Source of the DNA: an uncultured Eubacteriales bacterium
GTDB lineage: Bacteria > Bacillota > Clostridia > Peptostreptococcales > Anaerovoracaceae
Length of the DNA: 64,000 nt
Assembly: GCA_902786355.1 (NCBI GenBank)
Contig: CADABZ010000008.1
Coordinates: 1-64,000 of the forward strand
Reading direction: 5' to 3'
A program made the translations under genes and the position numbers. The notes beneath the pieces are model-generated. The model was not told the origin of the DNA. It saw nothing but the letters and a program-made list of their open reading frames with translations, and did not search any database. Shown here one piece after another: positions 51,657 to 60,342 of the stretch; the stretch's first letter is position 1; each line of letters begins with the position of its first letter.

Positions 51657-51726
51657 TTTTTCATTCTCCCTTCTGTCCCCTAGTATAATCTGATAGTTTC
51701 AGCATTATGCTGTTATTTCTCTGCTG

Positions 51727-52431
51727 CTAGACAGTCTGAAAGTCTGCCGGTCCATAATCAAGCAGTGCATCATAGTCTTCCTGCCCGAACAGCCCGATAT
51801 AGTCTCTGACTGCCTTGTCTATTATCGCTCCTGCCTCTTCCGGGAAAGCCTTGCAGATCTCATCGCTGATCGCACAGAAGATATGCGCTGTGTGGTAGGT
51901 AAAATCCTTCATCGCACTCGTTCCGAGCTCAGCTTTTTTGTCAGCGGTCTTTGCCTGCTCTTCAGCAGTGAGAGGCAGTCCCCAGTCGAAGCGGCATATA
52001 TCCCCGCCCCAGCTCATCGACGTGCTTACAGGTGTGCAGACCGCTCCGCATCCGAAGCCTTCGCCAAAACCTTCGTACACCGCTGCATCGACGTTGACGC
52101 AGTATTCACGGCCATACTCGAGGATGTCATACTTCTTCCATGCCTCGCACCATGCACATTTGCTTATATAAGTTACAAGTGTCGGCTCGGTATGCTCAGT
52201 TCCGAATTCCATCTGGCCCGGATAATCAGGCTTCCATTCACCATAAGCCTGGTTGGTCCACAGACATACAGGGTCACCGTTCTGACGGGCCCGCATAGCC
52301 ATACGTGCTCCGCGCTCCCTGCCGTATCTTATCATTCCCTTCTGGATCGCATCGCGTCCCTCTTCGCCTTTTGCAAGCACCGTGTACTTGCAGAGAAAAG
52401 CGAACATCATTGCCTGGTTCTCTATCTTCAT
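51727..52431 (-). CDS. L-2-amino-thiazoline-4-carboxylic acid hydrolase family protein
   Basis: 234 residues. The pattern FCSR-type ISKCAWCEAWKKY, GREYCVNVDAAVYEGF and FGCGAVCTPVSTSMSWGGDICRFDW fits the ATC-hydrolase family (PF14196 type). Its namesake opens the ATC ring during thiazoline-to-cysteine conversion, though most members are uncharacterised. Several Cys and Trp residues are conserved. It lies 57 bases after a D-aminoacylase-like amidohydrolase, so both may act on modified amino acids. Substrate not provable here. Confidence 0.82.
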   Translation of the reverse strand: MKIENQAMMFAFLCKYTVLAKGEEGRDAIQKGMIRYGRERGARMAMRARQNGDPVCLWTNQAYGEWKPDYPGQMEFGTEHTEPTLVTYISKCAWCEAWKKYDILEYGREYCVNVDAAVYEGFGEGFGCGAVCTPVSTSMSWGGDICRFDWGLPLTAEEQAKTADKKAELGTSAMKDFTYHTAHIFCAISDEICKAFPEEAGAIIDKAVRDYIGLFGQEDYDALLDYGPADFQTV

Positions 52432-52488
52432 TCCTCTTCCCCTTCTGTAACCGTCCCGCCGCCTTAAGAAGCGGGATATCAGTGTATT

Positions 52489-54066
52489 CTATTTCTTAAG
52501 GATCACTTCTCCGGCCTTTCCGCCGAGATACTTTCCATCCTTCAGCACTGCCTTGCCGTTGATATACACATAAGAGATACCTTCAGGTCTGAAATCAGGC
52601 TTGCTTTCATCGACCTTCATGTTGTCGATATCGATAACAGTGATATCTGCCTTGTATCCCGGACGGATGTATCCTCTCTCTCTGATGCCGTATCTGTCAG
52701 CGGTAAGTCCTGTCATCTTGCGGACGACCTTCTGCACCGGGATCCCGTCTCTCTTCGCAAGCAGGAAGAACTGAGGGAAGGTCTGGAAAGCAGCGATATT
52801 CTGAAGGCCTTTCTCCTCGACCCATGCATCTGTCATGAATACTGAGAGCTCATCATTCATAAGGCGCCTTACTATCTCTGCACTGTAGTACTTGCCGAGA
52901 TAGATGCTGCCGGCCCTGTCAGAGAGATCAACGAGCTTCAGGTACATATCGAGGTTGGAAAGTCCCTCGGCCTGAGCGCATTCCGGTATTGTCTTCCCCT
53001 CATATTCAGGATGATCATCAGAAATATATGCGACTACCATGTCGTCCCAGTCAATACCGAGCACCTTGCGGTACATGAGGATAGTCAGCTCCAGCTTGCG
53101 GCGGTTGGCCGGCTTCGCTGCCTCTTCACGGCTGAGCTGCGCGTACCATTCAGGAAATACAACTGTAATGACCGATGCTCCGTAATGGAAGGCATAATTA
53201 TCGAATGCGATTGGATTGCCCTTGGCTCTCTCCCTGTAGAAAGTCGCCAGCATCTTGTCAAGGAGCTTCCAGCTTCTCTGACCGGTGAAGATCAGATGGC
53301 TGTATTCCATCCTGCAGCCGGATTTGTGCATGATGTCCACCGCCTCATCGAGGCCCATCTCGAGATGGGATTTTCTGGTCACGAGCGGATAGTCCGCACT
53401 CACTATAGAGCATGCCCTCGGATGTATCGTTACAATGCCGTCGTATTTTGCTATCTCTTTCGCAAAAGCGATTATCTCTTCTTCCGAAGCGTAACGGTCC
53501 GGTTCATACATGAAGCCGAAAGATCCGCCAAAGGCTCCGCCCTCCATAGCCTCACGCACATGAGCAAGCTCCTGCTCAAGCTGCTGCGGTGTAAGCGGCG
53601 CAGGGTCGTATCCGGTAAGTCCTGCACGCACCGATCCCTGACCGATCAGCGGGACCATGTTGACATATATATTTCCTTCTGCGCGTCTCTTGAATTCAGC
53701 AAAACTGCACGGGTGTTTTGCATCAAAGAGTCCTCCGCCTATTTTGTCTCTGTATGGTGTGTCTTCATCGACACCGAACGGCGAAAAGCTGCAGTTTCCT
53801 GTGATCTGTGTTGTGATCCCCTGCTCTATGAACGGCCTGTAGTACTTCTCGGCATCCTCACAGTCATAGAAAAAGTCATTATGTGAATGAGCATCGATAA
53901 GGCCCGGACAGATCTGCTTTCCGTCGAGATCGATGACCTCATCTGCCTTTTCGTCTATCTTCTCTGCTGCTGCGATGATCCTGTCATCCTCGATCAGCAC
54001 ATCGCCTCTGTACGGTCTGGCTCCGCTTCCGTCATATACGATTCCGTTTCTGAACAAAGTCTTCAT
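52489..54066 (-). CDS. D-aminoacylase / N-acyl-D-amino-acid deacylase family amidohydrolase
   Basis: 525 residues. The N-terminal beta-sandwich FRNGIVYDGSGARPYRGDVLIEDDRI leads to the metal-binding CPGLIDAHSHND. ITTQITGNCSFSPFG matches the family's GNCGFS segment with its bridging Cys. GAFGGSFGFMYEPDRYA and the terminal RGYIRPGYKADITVIDID complete the amidohydrolase fold. It removes acyl groups from N-acyl-D-amino acids or related compounds in the cytoplasm. It is transcribed with the ATC-hydrolase-family gene. Substrate range is inferred from family only. Confidence 0.88.
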   Translation of the reverse strand: MKTLFRNGIVYDGSGARPYRGDVLIEDDRIIAAAEKIDEKADEVIDLDGKQICPGLIDAHSHNDFFYDCEDAEKYYRPFIEQGITTQITGNCSFSPFGVDEDTPYRDKIGGGLFDAKHPCSFAEFKRRAEGNIYVNMVPLIGQGSVRAGLTGYDPAPLTPQQLEQELAHVREAMEGGAFGGSFGFMYEPDRYASEEEIIAFAKEIAKYDGIVTIHPRACSIVSADYPLVTRKSHLEMGLDEAVDIMHKSGCRMEYSHLIFTGQRSWKLLDKMLATFYRERAKGNPIAFDNYAFHYGASVITVVFPEWYAQLSREEAAKPANRRKLELTILMYRKVLGIDWDDMVVAYISDDHPEYEGKTIPECAQAEGLSNLDMYLKLVDLSDRAGSIYLGKYYSAEIVRRLMNDELSVFMTDAWVEEKGLQNIAAFQTFPQFFLLAKRDGIPVQKVVRKMTGLTADRYGIRERGYIRPGYKADITVIDIDNMKVDESKPDFRPEGISYVYINGKAVLKDGKYLGGKAGEVILKK

Positions 54067-54181
54067 CTTATTATCGCCCCCTTGCCGCGATCATGGATAA
54101 TCTCAGCGCAGCACCGGCTTACTGTATATGCCGGCACTTTGTTATCTGTTAAACAGTATAGCACAGTTATCAATTATCTTC

Positions 54182-54210
54182 TTGTGTATTGGACTATCTA
54201 GCAATATAAT
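54182..54210 (+). promoter_or_regulatory. Promoter of the acyl-CoA synthetase gene
   Basis: TTGTGT and TATAAT with a 17-base spacer, 46 bases before the start codon. Confidence 0.7.
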
Positions 54211-54221
54211 AACTTAGTTAT
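54209..54221. promoter_or_regulatory. Palindromic operator candidate ATAACTTAGTTAT
   Basis: A perfect 13-base palindrome with central T directly after the -10 of the acyl-CoA synthetase promoter. Similar sequences lie at 57565-57576 and 62509-62521. Confidence 0.5.
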
Positions 54222-54256
54222 TCGATGCAGCTAACAACCAATCAGGAGTATGGGAT

Positions 54257-56107
54257 ATGGAAAACCAGCAGCGTACATATACAGACTATGAATACAGAAA
54301 TATAAAGCAGAGGGAGCGCGAAGTCATCCAGCAGATGCTTGACGAACTCAAGGATTCCAAAGACCGCCGCTACCTCTACAGAGACAAGCATGCAGTCACG
54401 GACATCAAGGACATGCTCGCTTATTCAGCAGAGCACCATCCTGATGAGCCTCTTTTCAAGCAGAAGTACAGCTCAAAGCTTCCTTATCAGGAGATCTCGT
54501 TCAGAAGAGTCTATGAGGATGTCAATGCTCTGGGTACTGCTCTGATCGGGCTCGGTCTCAAGGACAAGCACATCGGAGTCATCGGCCGTAACTCTGCAGA
54601 ATGGGGCGAGTCCTATCTGGCAGTCATCGGCGGAGTCGGTGTAGTTGTCCCTCTCGACAGAGAGCTCAACGAGGATGAGCTCCACCAGCTGACGATCAAG
54701 GGAGAGCTTCAGGCCGTCCTGACAATGAACAACAAGTATTACGAGATGTTCAAAAATATCAAGGCCGCAGGCGATACTGATCTCAGATATGTCCTCAATG
54801 CAGATATGGAGCAGGATGAGTCTGTTGAAGACGGACTTCTCTCATGGAAAGCGCTTCGCGAGGTCGGCCGCAAAAAGGTCTGGAACGGCGACCGCAGCTA
54901 TCTCGACGCACGCATCATCAATACTGATCTGGCAGCTATCCTCTTCACATCCGGCACAACAGGAGTCAGCAAGGGCGTAATGCTCAGCCACCGCAATCTG
55001 CTCCTTGATGCCATCCTCTGCCAGTCGATGTTCGAATGTCATCCGGGAGACACATGTTTTTCTGTCCTCCCTATGCATCACGCATATGAGTGCACAGCGA
55101 CATTCCTGACCTGCGTATACAGCGGAGCAAGCATAGCATTCAGCCGCGGCCTCAAGTACCTGCGCAAAGATATAGTCGAAGCGAAGCCTACGATCATGCT
55201 GGCTGTACCGGTCATCATCGAGAACTTCTACAACAGGATCCTCAGAAGCCTCTATGATAAGGTCTCTGACAAGCTCCTGCTCAAGCTGCTGCTCGTCAAG
55301 ACTGCAGAAAGCCATATACGCATCCGCTACCCTAGAAAGATCCGCAACCAGATCCGCGAGGTATTCGGCGGCGAGCTCAGAGCCATCATCTCCGGCGGAG
55401 CTGCGATCGATGCCAAGATCCTGGATTTCTTCTGTGATCTGGACATCAATGCTATACAGGGATATGGTCTGTCTGAGTGCTCTCCTATAGTAGCTCTCAA
55501 TCCTGATAAGAAGAAATACATAAGGAACGCCAGCGCCGGACATCTCCTCCCATTCGTTGAGTGCAAGATCCTCGACAAGGACGAGAACGGCATAGGCGAG
55601 ATCTGTTTCCGCGGACCTGTAATCATGCTCGGATACTACAAGGACCCTGAGAGAACAGCTGAAGTCCTTGATGAGGAAGGATGGTTCCATACAGGCGACC
55701 TCGGTTACCTCGATAATGACAATTATGTCTTCATCACAGGCCGTAAGAAGAACGTTATCATCGCAGCCAACGGCAAAAACGTCTTCCCTGAAGAACTCGA
55801 GGGTTACCTCCTCGCAAGCAAGTACATCTCTGAGTGTATGGTATGGGGCGGAGATACTGATCCTTCTTCTCCATGGAACGGCATCTGCGCTACAGTCCGT
55901 CTCGACGATGAGGCTCTTCAGAATGCTCTCGGCGAAGGCTACACCGATGAGCAGGCTGCAGCTCTGGTCGAAGCCGAAGTAGACAAGATCAACGAATCAC
56001 ATCCGAGATTCAAGAAGATCGCTCATGTAATAATAAGAAAGCGCGAATTCGACAAGACTACAGGTCTCAAGATCCGCAGATTCGTAGAAGACAACAAACG
56101 CGCATAA
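54257..56107 (+). CDS. Long-chain fatty acid-CoA ligase (AMP-forming)
   Basis: 616 residues. The ATP-binding motif LFTSGTTGVSKG contains TSGTTG at 231-236. IQGYGLSECSPIVALN is the A5 motif and GWFHTGDLGYLDNDNYVFITGRKKN the A7/A8 hinge. The length and long N-terminus match FadD/FACS-type enzymes. It activates fatty or aryl acids to acyl-CoA through an acyl-AMP. AGGAG precedes the ATG. A terminator at 56117 closes the unit. The specific acid cannot be read from the sequence. Confidence 0.93.
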   Translation: MENQQRTYTDYEYRNIKQREREVIQQMLDELKDSKDRRYLYRDKHAVTDIKDMLAYSAEHHPDEPLFKQKYSSKLPYQEISFRRVYEDVNALGTALIGLGLKDKHIGVIGRNSAEWGESYLAVIGGVGVVVPLDRELNEDELHQLTIKGELQAVLTMNNKYYEMFKNIKAAGDTDLRYVLNADMEQDESVEDGLLSWKALREVGRKKVWNGDRSYLDARIINTDLAAILFTSGTTGVSKGVMLSHRNLLLDAILCQSMFECHPGDTCFSVLPMHHAYECTATFLTCVYSGASIAFSRGLKYLRKDIVEAKPTIMLAVPVIIENFYNRILRSLYDKVSDKLLLKLLLVKTAESHIRIRYPRKIRNQIREVFGGELRAIISGGAAIDAKILDFFCDLDINAIQGYGLSECSPIVALNPDKKKYIRNASAGHLLPFVECKILDKDENGIGEICFRGPVIMLGYYKDPERTAEVLDEEGWFHTGDLGYLDNDNYVFITGRKKNVIIAANGKNVFPEELEGYLLASKYISECMVWGGDTDPSSPWNGICATVRLDDEALQNALGEGYTDEQAAALVEAEVDKINESHPRFKKIAHVIIRKREFDKTTGLKIRRFVEDNKRA

Positions 56108-56116
56108 GACTCAAAA

Positions 56117-56145
56117 GGCCCCCGGAATCATCCGGGGGCCATTTT
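56117..56145. terminator. Bidirectional terminator between the two acyl ligase genes
   Basis: GGCCCCCGG (56117-56125) pairs with CCGGGGGCC (56132-56140); the plus reading continues ATTTTA and the minus reading TTTTGA. Confidence 0.9.
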
Positions 56146-56177
56146 AGCAGGCTTTGATTCCTGCCCTGTATCATTGT

Positions 56178-57473
56178 CTACTGGTAATATTTTTTCTGAA
56201 GTTCATAACGTCTCAGCTTGCCTGTGATCGTCCTTGGAAGCGGTCTTCCGAAGACCTCGATATCATCTATCTGCTGAGATTTCATCATAGTCTTATTGTA
56301 TTCCCTGACTACTTCCCAGAGGCTGTCTGTATCTGCGTCAGAACCGGCGACAAGCACCAGCTCTCCGTTGCGGTCGACTAGAGCTACGTCAGGCTCTCCG
56401 CTCATGTCTGCTATATCATGCTCATACTCAGGACAGTTTATCTTGGTCCCGTCGCTCAGTATGAGTACATCATTCTTTCTTCCCTGCAGATGGATCCTGC
56501 CCTGATCGTCAAGCCATCCGAGATCACCTGTGTACAGCCAGTGATCTTCCGTTGTCTCAGGCTGGCTCAGATATCCCTTCATCATGCAGGTTGTCCTGAC
56601 CGCTATCTCTCCGTCAGCTTCTATACGGATCTCCGTATCCGGGCACAGGTGCATGGATTCAAGATCATCTCTGCCCTGTGTGATAGCTATGCCGCTGGAA
56701 GTTTCAGTAAGCCCGTAGCCTATATATACATCTATTCCACGGTCTTCAAGCCTGCAGAGTGTATAATCGCTGCAAGGCGCCGCTCCGATCAGTACAGTCC
56801 TGAGTTCAGGATTGAGAGCATCTGCATCCAGCATAGCATCGATTATAGCCGGTACTGCCGGCAGGATAGTCGGGCGAAGCAGCCCCGGCATCTCAAGCCT
56901 TTTGCTCTGATCCGGGCACAGACATATCACTGCACCGTATGCAAGTCCCCAGAGCATCCCGCATACAAGTCCATATACGTGTGACAGCGGGAGCAGGCAC
57001 AGTATCCTGTCCTCCGGACCGCAGGCCAGCATGGACTGCCCGTTCCAGACGCTGCTGCAGACCGCCTGTGTTGTCAGCCGCACCACCTTGCTCCTGTTTG
57101 TAGTGCCGGATGTGAAGAAGAGAAGCTCTCCCTCCTCATCTCCGCTCATTTTGCTGCAGACAAGTCTGTCAGTGCCTTCTTTCGCTTCGACAAGCACCTG
57201 GTCCGGCATAGTAGGATTTGCCATCAGCACGCAGCGGCCGGCTATTGCCGAAGCGAAGATATCCGCTATCGCATCAGCCGAAGGGACCGCATATATTATG
57301 TCAGTGCCTTTGCCAAGCTTTCGTTTTTCGTCAGCGCGGTTCATTACAGTCTCTGCAAATTCAGCACAGGAGAGGTTTCTTACCGAGCCGTCTTCAGCCG
57401 GGTACTGAAAAGCAGTGCCCTCTCTGCCGGCGACAGCCAGTATCATTTCCCGAAAAGTCTTGTATCTCACCAT
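56178..57473 (-). CDS. Short AMP-forming acyl ligase
   Basis: 431 residues, about 100 shorter than a typical class I adenylate-forming ligase. The ATP motif reads TSGTTNRSKVV (121 onward), with Asn in place of the usual Gly and Val-Val instead of Lys-Gly after SK. VYIGYGLTETSSGIAI and HWLYTGDLGWLDDQGRIHLQGRKNDVLI are intact, as is the C-terminal RPLPRTITGKLRRYEL with the catalytic Lys. The N-terminal part is reduced. The substrate is unknown. Its promoter region carries the ATAGTTAGCTAT motif shared with neighbours. Confidence 0.87.
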   Translation of the reverse strand: MVRYKTFREMILAVAGREGTAFQYPAEDGSVRNLSCAEFAETVMNRADEKRKLGKGTDIIYAVPSADAIADIFASAIAGRCVLMANPTMPDQVLVEAKEGTDRLVCSKMSGDEEGELLFFTSGTTNRSKVVRLTTQAVCSSVWNGQSMLACGPEDRILCLLPLSHVYGLVCGMLWGLAYGAVICLCPDQSKRLEMPGLLRPTILPAVPAIIDAMLDADALNPELRTVLIGAAPCSDYTLCRLEDRGIDVYIGYGLTETSSGIAITQGRDDLESMHLCPDTEIRIEADGEIAVRTTCMMKGYLSQPETTEDHWLYTGDLGWLDDQGRIHLQGRKNDVLILSDGTKINCPEYEHDIADMSGEPDVALVDRNGELVLVAGSDADTDSLWEVVREYNKTMMKSQQIDDIEVFGRPLPRTITGKLRRYELQKKYYQ

Positions 57474-57627
57474 AAATGCTCCTCTCAGTCTTGCGATAAT
57501 CAGAGTGCGTTTTCAGAAAATCCGATCCCCTCCCAAATGTAGGACAATCATATATTATTTTTCGATAGTTAGCTATAGGTAATATTGTTTTTTTGTTGGA
57601 ATTTCAGCTGTTTTGAACATAATAAAA
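57474..57627. other. Intergenic region before the short acyl ligase
   Basis: Holds the ligase ribosome site (GAGAGG, then GGGAGGGG further up), the motif ATAGTTAGCTAT at 57565-57576 and an AT-rich stretch that could contain a minus-strand -10 (TAATAT). No small gene is visible. Confidence 0.4.
57565..57576. promoter_or_regulatory. Operator candidate ATAGTTAGCTAT
   Basis: A near-palindrome (five of six pairs) in the promoter region of the short acyl ligase; related to sites at 54209 and 62509. Confidence 0.45.
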
Positions 57628-57663
57628 GAAGCAGACACAGGCATGCCCGTCTATGTCTGCTTC
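57624..57663 (-). terminator. Terminator of the YhgE/Pip unit
   Basis: GAAGCAGACA (57628-57637) pairs with TGTCTGCTTC (57654-57663); the minus reading ends in TTTTATT, 20 bases after the last gene. Confidence 0.92.
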
Positions 57664-57682
57664 CTTTCATATTTTTGCTCTG

Positions 57683-59830
57683 TTACAGCATTATTTCACT
57701 CTTTTCCTTTGCCTCTGCGATCAGCCTGTTGAGGAAGGATGCCGGCTTCTTAAGCAGCATGCCCAGCACAGCTGAACCAATGAAGAACAGGAACAGGATG
57801 CCCATGTACTTCGCATAGGTATTGCCATATGATCCTGCGATGCACTCTCTCATCGCATCCATTGAATACCTGAAAGGCATGAATGGGTATATCACACGGA
57901 AGACCTTAGGCAGAACCTCTACCGGATAAGTTCCTCCAGAACCTGCGACCTGCAGTACCAGTATGATAACGCCGGCTGCAAGGCCTACATTCTCAAGCGC
58001 GAACGCCAGCGCATAATTGATCATCATGAAAGTGATGCCGTTCATACATGCCTGAAGGACAAACAGTACCGGGTGCACACACTGTATGCCGACATACAGC
58101 AGATCACCAAGTGATACGATCAGAGCCTGTGCCAGTCCGATGAAGAGATAGAGTCCATATCTTGCAAAGAACCCTTCATATATCCTTACATTCGGAAGAT
58201 CCTTGCGCTTTTTGATATTCGTTTTGATCAGTACTGCCGTCAGCAGAGCTCCGACCCACTGAGCAAGCACAGTATAGAACGGTGCCATTGCTGAGCCGTA
58301 CTCCCTGATAGGATATATGACCTCTGTCTTCATCTTGACAGGCGATGCCAGATACTCCGCAACTGATGCCTGATCATTGATAAGAACATCGTTGACCTTT
58401 CCGAGCTGGTCGTTCCCTCCGACTCTGTTGAATATGGCAGCAAGGGTGTTGACTCCATTCCTGACATAATTGAGGGTGCTTCTTGTGTTCGAGAGACTTC
58501 CCTGCAGATCAGAAAGCGAGCCGCTGTATCCGCTCAGTATATCCTGAAGTCCGCTGAGGTCGCCCTGCATATCTGACAGAGCACTCTGAGCTCCTGCCAT
58601 AGAGTTTCTGGCCTCCGTGATCACATTATCGATCCTGTCACTGAGGTTTTCAGCGAGAGAGGAGTCTATAGACTGAGCCTTCTTCCCTGCAGCATCGAGC
58701 TTCTCAGATATTTCAGCAAGTTCCTTGGACTTTTCGTCCCACTTGTCCTGCTGCGTCTTTTTCTGCTCTGCGATTTTATTCTGTACATCTTCGAGCTGCA
58801 GACGTGTATCTCTGTACTGGCTCGCAAGAGAAGTCAGTCCGAGATCTGTGAGATATTTCTCCATTCTCTGGCAGGACTTTATCATCTCAGCTACCATCTT
58901 GCTGTCGGAAGGAAGCTGATCTGCGAGGTACTTGTTGAAATCAGTCACGCTCCTGGCGGCCTTCTCGATGTTCTTTCTGAGCTCCTCTATATCAGTCAGA
59001 AGCTGCTGCTTTTCATTCTCTACCGCCTTAACTGCCTCATCATCTCCCGCACTGGTATCAGGAAGAGCATCTGAAGCACTGTCGATCAGTCCCTTCTGTC
59101 CTTCTACGGCAGTTTCGGCATCTGCAAGCAGCTGATCAGATACATCCATCAGGCTGGCTGCAGAATCTGCCAGTCCGTCTGCTGCGCTGATCATTACTTC
59201 TGCATCTTTCAGCCTTGAGCTGACTTCATCCATTTTGTTTCCCAGATCTGCGAAAACAGTCTGAGGATCGTATCCTGCAGCATCAGCAACTGAGGCAGCA
59301 TCAGATACATACTCTGCGATCGTCTCGATGAAAGCCGCATTGACCTGCTCCTGGACAGCGGTCTTGGCCTTGCCTGTGATCTTAGGAGCTATCGCGTTCT
59401 TTTTCTCATTCTCATAGTAGACCAGCTTAGGATTTTTCAGTTCGCCTGTGACGAATGACAAAGCGTCATTGGTAAAATCCTCCGGCACTATGAGTGCTGC
59501 ATAATAATCTCCGGCATAAACGCCTTCTATCGCTTCTTCAGAATTCTCAGTGAATTCCCAGCCTATTGCGTCATTGGCCTTGAGAGCTTCGATTATCTTC
59601 TCTCCGACATTGACGTCAAGTCCCAGCAGCTGATCGCCTCTGTCTTCATTGGCGACAGCTACCCTTATGCGTCCTGTAGCCTCAGATTCATAAGGCGCCC
59701 AGTTGGAGAAAATGTTGAACCATGCATACAGACACGGGATTATGCAGAGTCCCATTATCGTTATGATGGATACTACGCTTGCTGTGAGCTTGCGGGAATC
59801 ATGCTTGATTATATTGAGGATGTTTTTCAT
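57683..59830 (-). CDS. YhgE/Pip family membrane protein (second copy)
   Basis: 715 residues. N-terminal membrane helix in the family segment VVSIITIMGLCIIPCLYAWFNI, then the conserved RIRVAVANEDRGDQ and DYYAALIVPEDFT. A long coiled-coil extracellular domain (about 190-470) is followed by five to six C-terminal membrane segments with GTYPVEVLPKVFRVIYPFMPFRYSMDAMRE-type sequence. The family includes phage infection protein and EsaA-like secretion factors and resembles ABC-2 permeases. It overlaps the previous small gene by ATGA. Function unknown. Confidence 0.9.
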   Translation of the reverse strand: MKNILNIIKHDSRKLTASVVSIITIMGLCIIPCLYAWFNIFSNWAPYESEATGRIRVAVANEDRGDQLLGLDVNVGEKIIEALKANDAIGWEFTENSEEAIEGVYAGDYYAALIVPEDFTNDALSFVTGELKNPKLVYYENEKKNAIAPKITGKAKTAVQEQVNAAFIETIAEYVSDAASVADAAGYDPQTVFADLGNKMDEVSSRLKDAEVMISAADGLADSAASLMDVSDQLLADAETAVEGQKGLIDSASDALPDTSAGDDEAVKAVENEKQQLLTDIEELRKNIEKAARSVTDFNKYLADQLPSDSKMVAEMIKSCQRMEKYLTDLGLTSLASQYRDTRLQLEDVQNKIAEQKKTQQDKWDEKSKELAEISEKLDAAGKKAQSIDSSLAENLSDRIDNVITEARNSMAGAQSALSDMQGDLSGLQDILSGYSGSLSDLQGSLSNTRSTLNYVRNGVNTLAAIFNRVGGNDQLGKVNDVLINDQASVAEYLASPVKMKTEVIYPIREYGSAMAPFYTVLAQWVGALLTAVLIKTNIKKRKDLPNVRIYEGFFARYGLYLFIGLAQALIVSLGDLLYVGIQCVHPVLFVLQACMNGITFMMINYALAFALENVGLAAGVIILVLQVAGSGGTYPVEVLPKVFRVIYPFMPFRYSMDAMRECIAGSYGNTYAKYMGILFLFFIGSAVLGMLLKKPASFLNRLIAEAKEKSEIML

Positions 59831-60342
59831 TGTTCATCCTCCTTTTCCGTTTCAGCCGGCGCTGCTTCTGCAGCTTTAGCTTCAGCTGCAGCTGCCTCTT
59901 CAGCCCTGATCTCAGATTCTATTTTTGCAGCGGCCTCGTTGATGCGGGCATCTTCTTCTGCAGCTCTGGCAGCAATGCGTTCTGCAAGACGGTCTCTGAT
60001 CCTCTCCTGCAGTTCTCTTCCGCTTGCCTTCGGAAGCAGCCTGTCAAAAGCAGCCTCGCGGTCTGTAACATCCGTCAGTGTCTTGCTGAGCGATTCGTCG
60101 ATATACTCGACGCTTATCAGATAAGCCGAGATCCCGAACATAAACAGTATCCATATCAGAAGGAATACTATCTTGCTGCTATTGGTCACCCAGATGATGA
60201 ATCCCAGTATGAACGGAAGCAGGACAAGCAGTATGAGTCCGTTTTTTATACGCTTTTTATTACTCTTGTGAAGCGCCTCGCCGCGGCTCAGGAGCTGCTC
60301 GTAGAGCTGTTCGTACTGAAGGTCTTTATCTCTATCAGTCAT
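59827..60342 (-). CDS. Small two-helix membrane protein linking two YhgE genes
   Basis: 171 residues; no family recognised. A charged N-terminus (to about residue 32) is followed by two membrane segments (about 33-53 and 57-77). The remainder is a long Ala/Glu/Arg coiled coil with repeated EAAAAEAKAAEAA. It starts directly after the first YhgE stop codon and its end overlaps the second YhgE start, so the three proteins are co-translated. Probably an accessory or scaffolding subunit; the function is unknown. Confidence 0.75.
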   Translation of the reverse strand: MTDRDKDLQYEQLYEQLLSRGEALHKSNKKRIKNGLILLVLLPFILGFIIWVTNSSKIVFLLIWILFMFGISAYLISVEYIDESLSKTLTDVTDREAAFDRLLPKASGRELQERIRDRLAERIAARAAEEDARINEAAAKIESEIRAEEAAAAEAKAAEAAPAETEKEDEQ

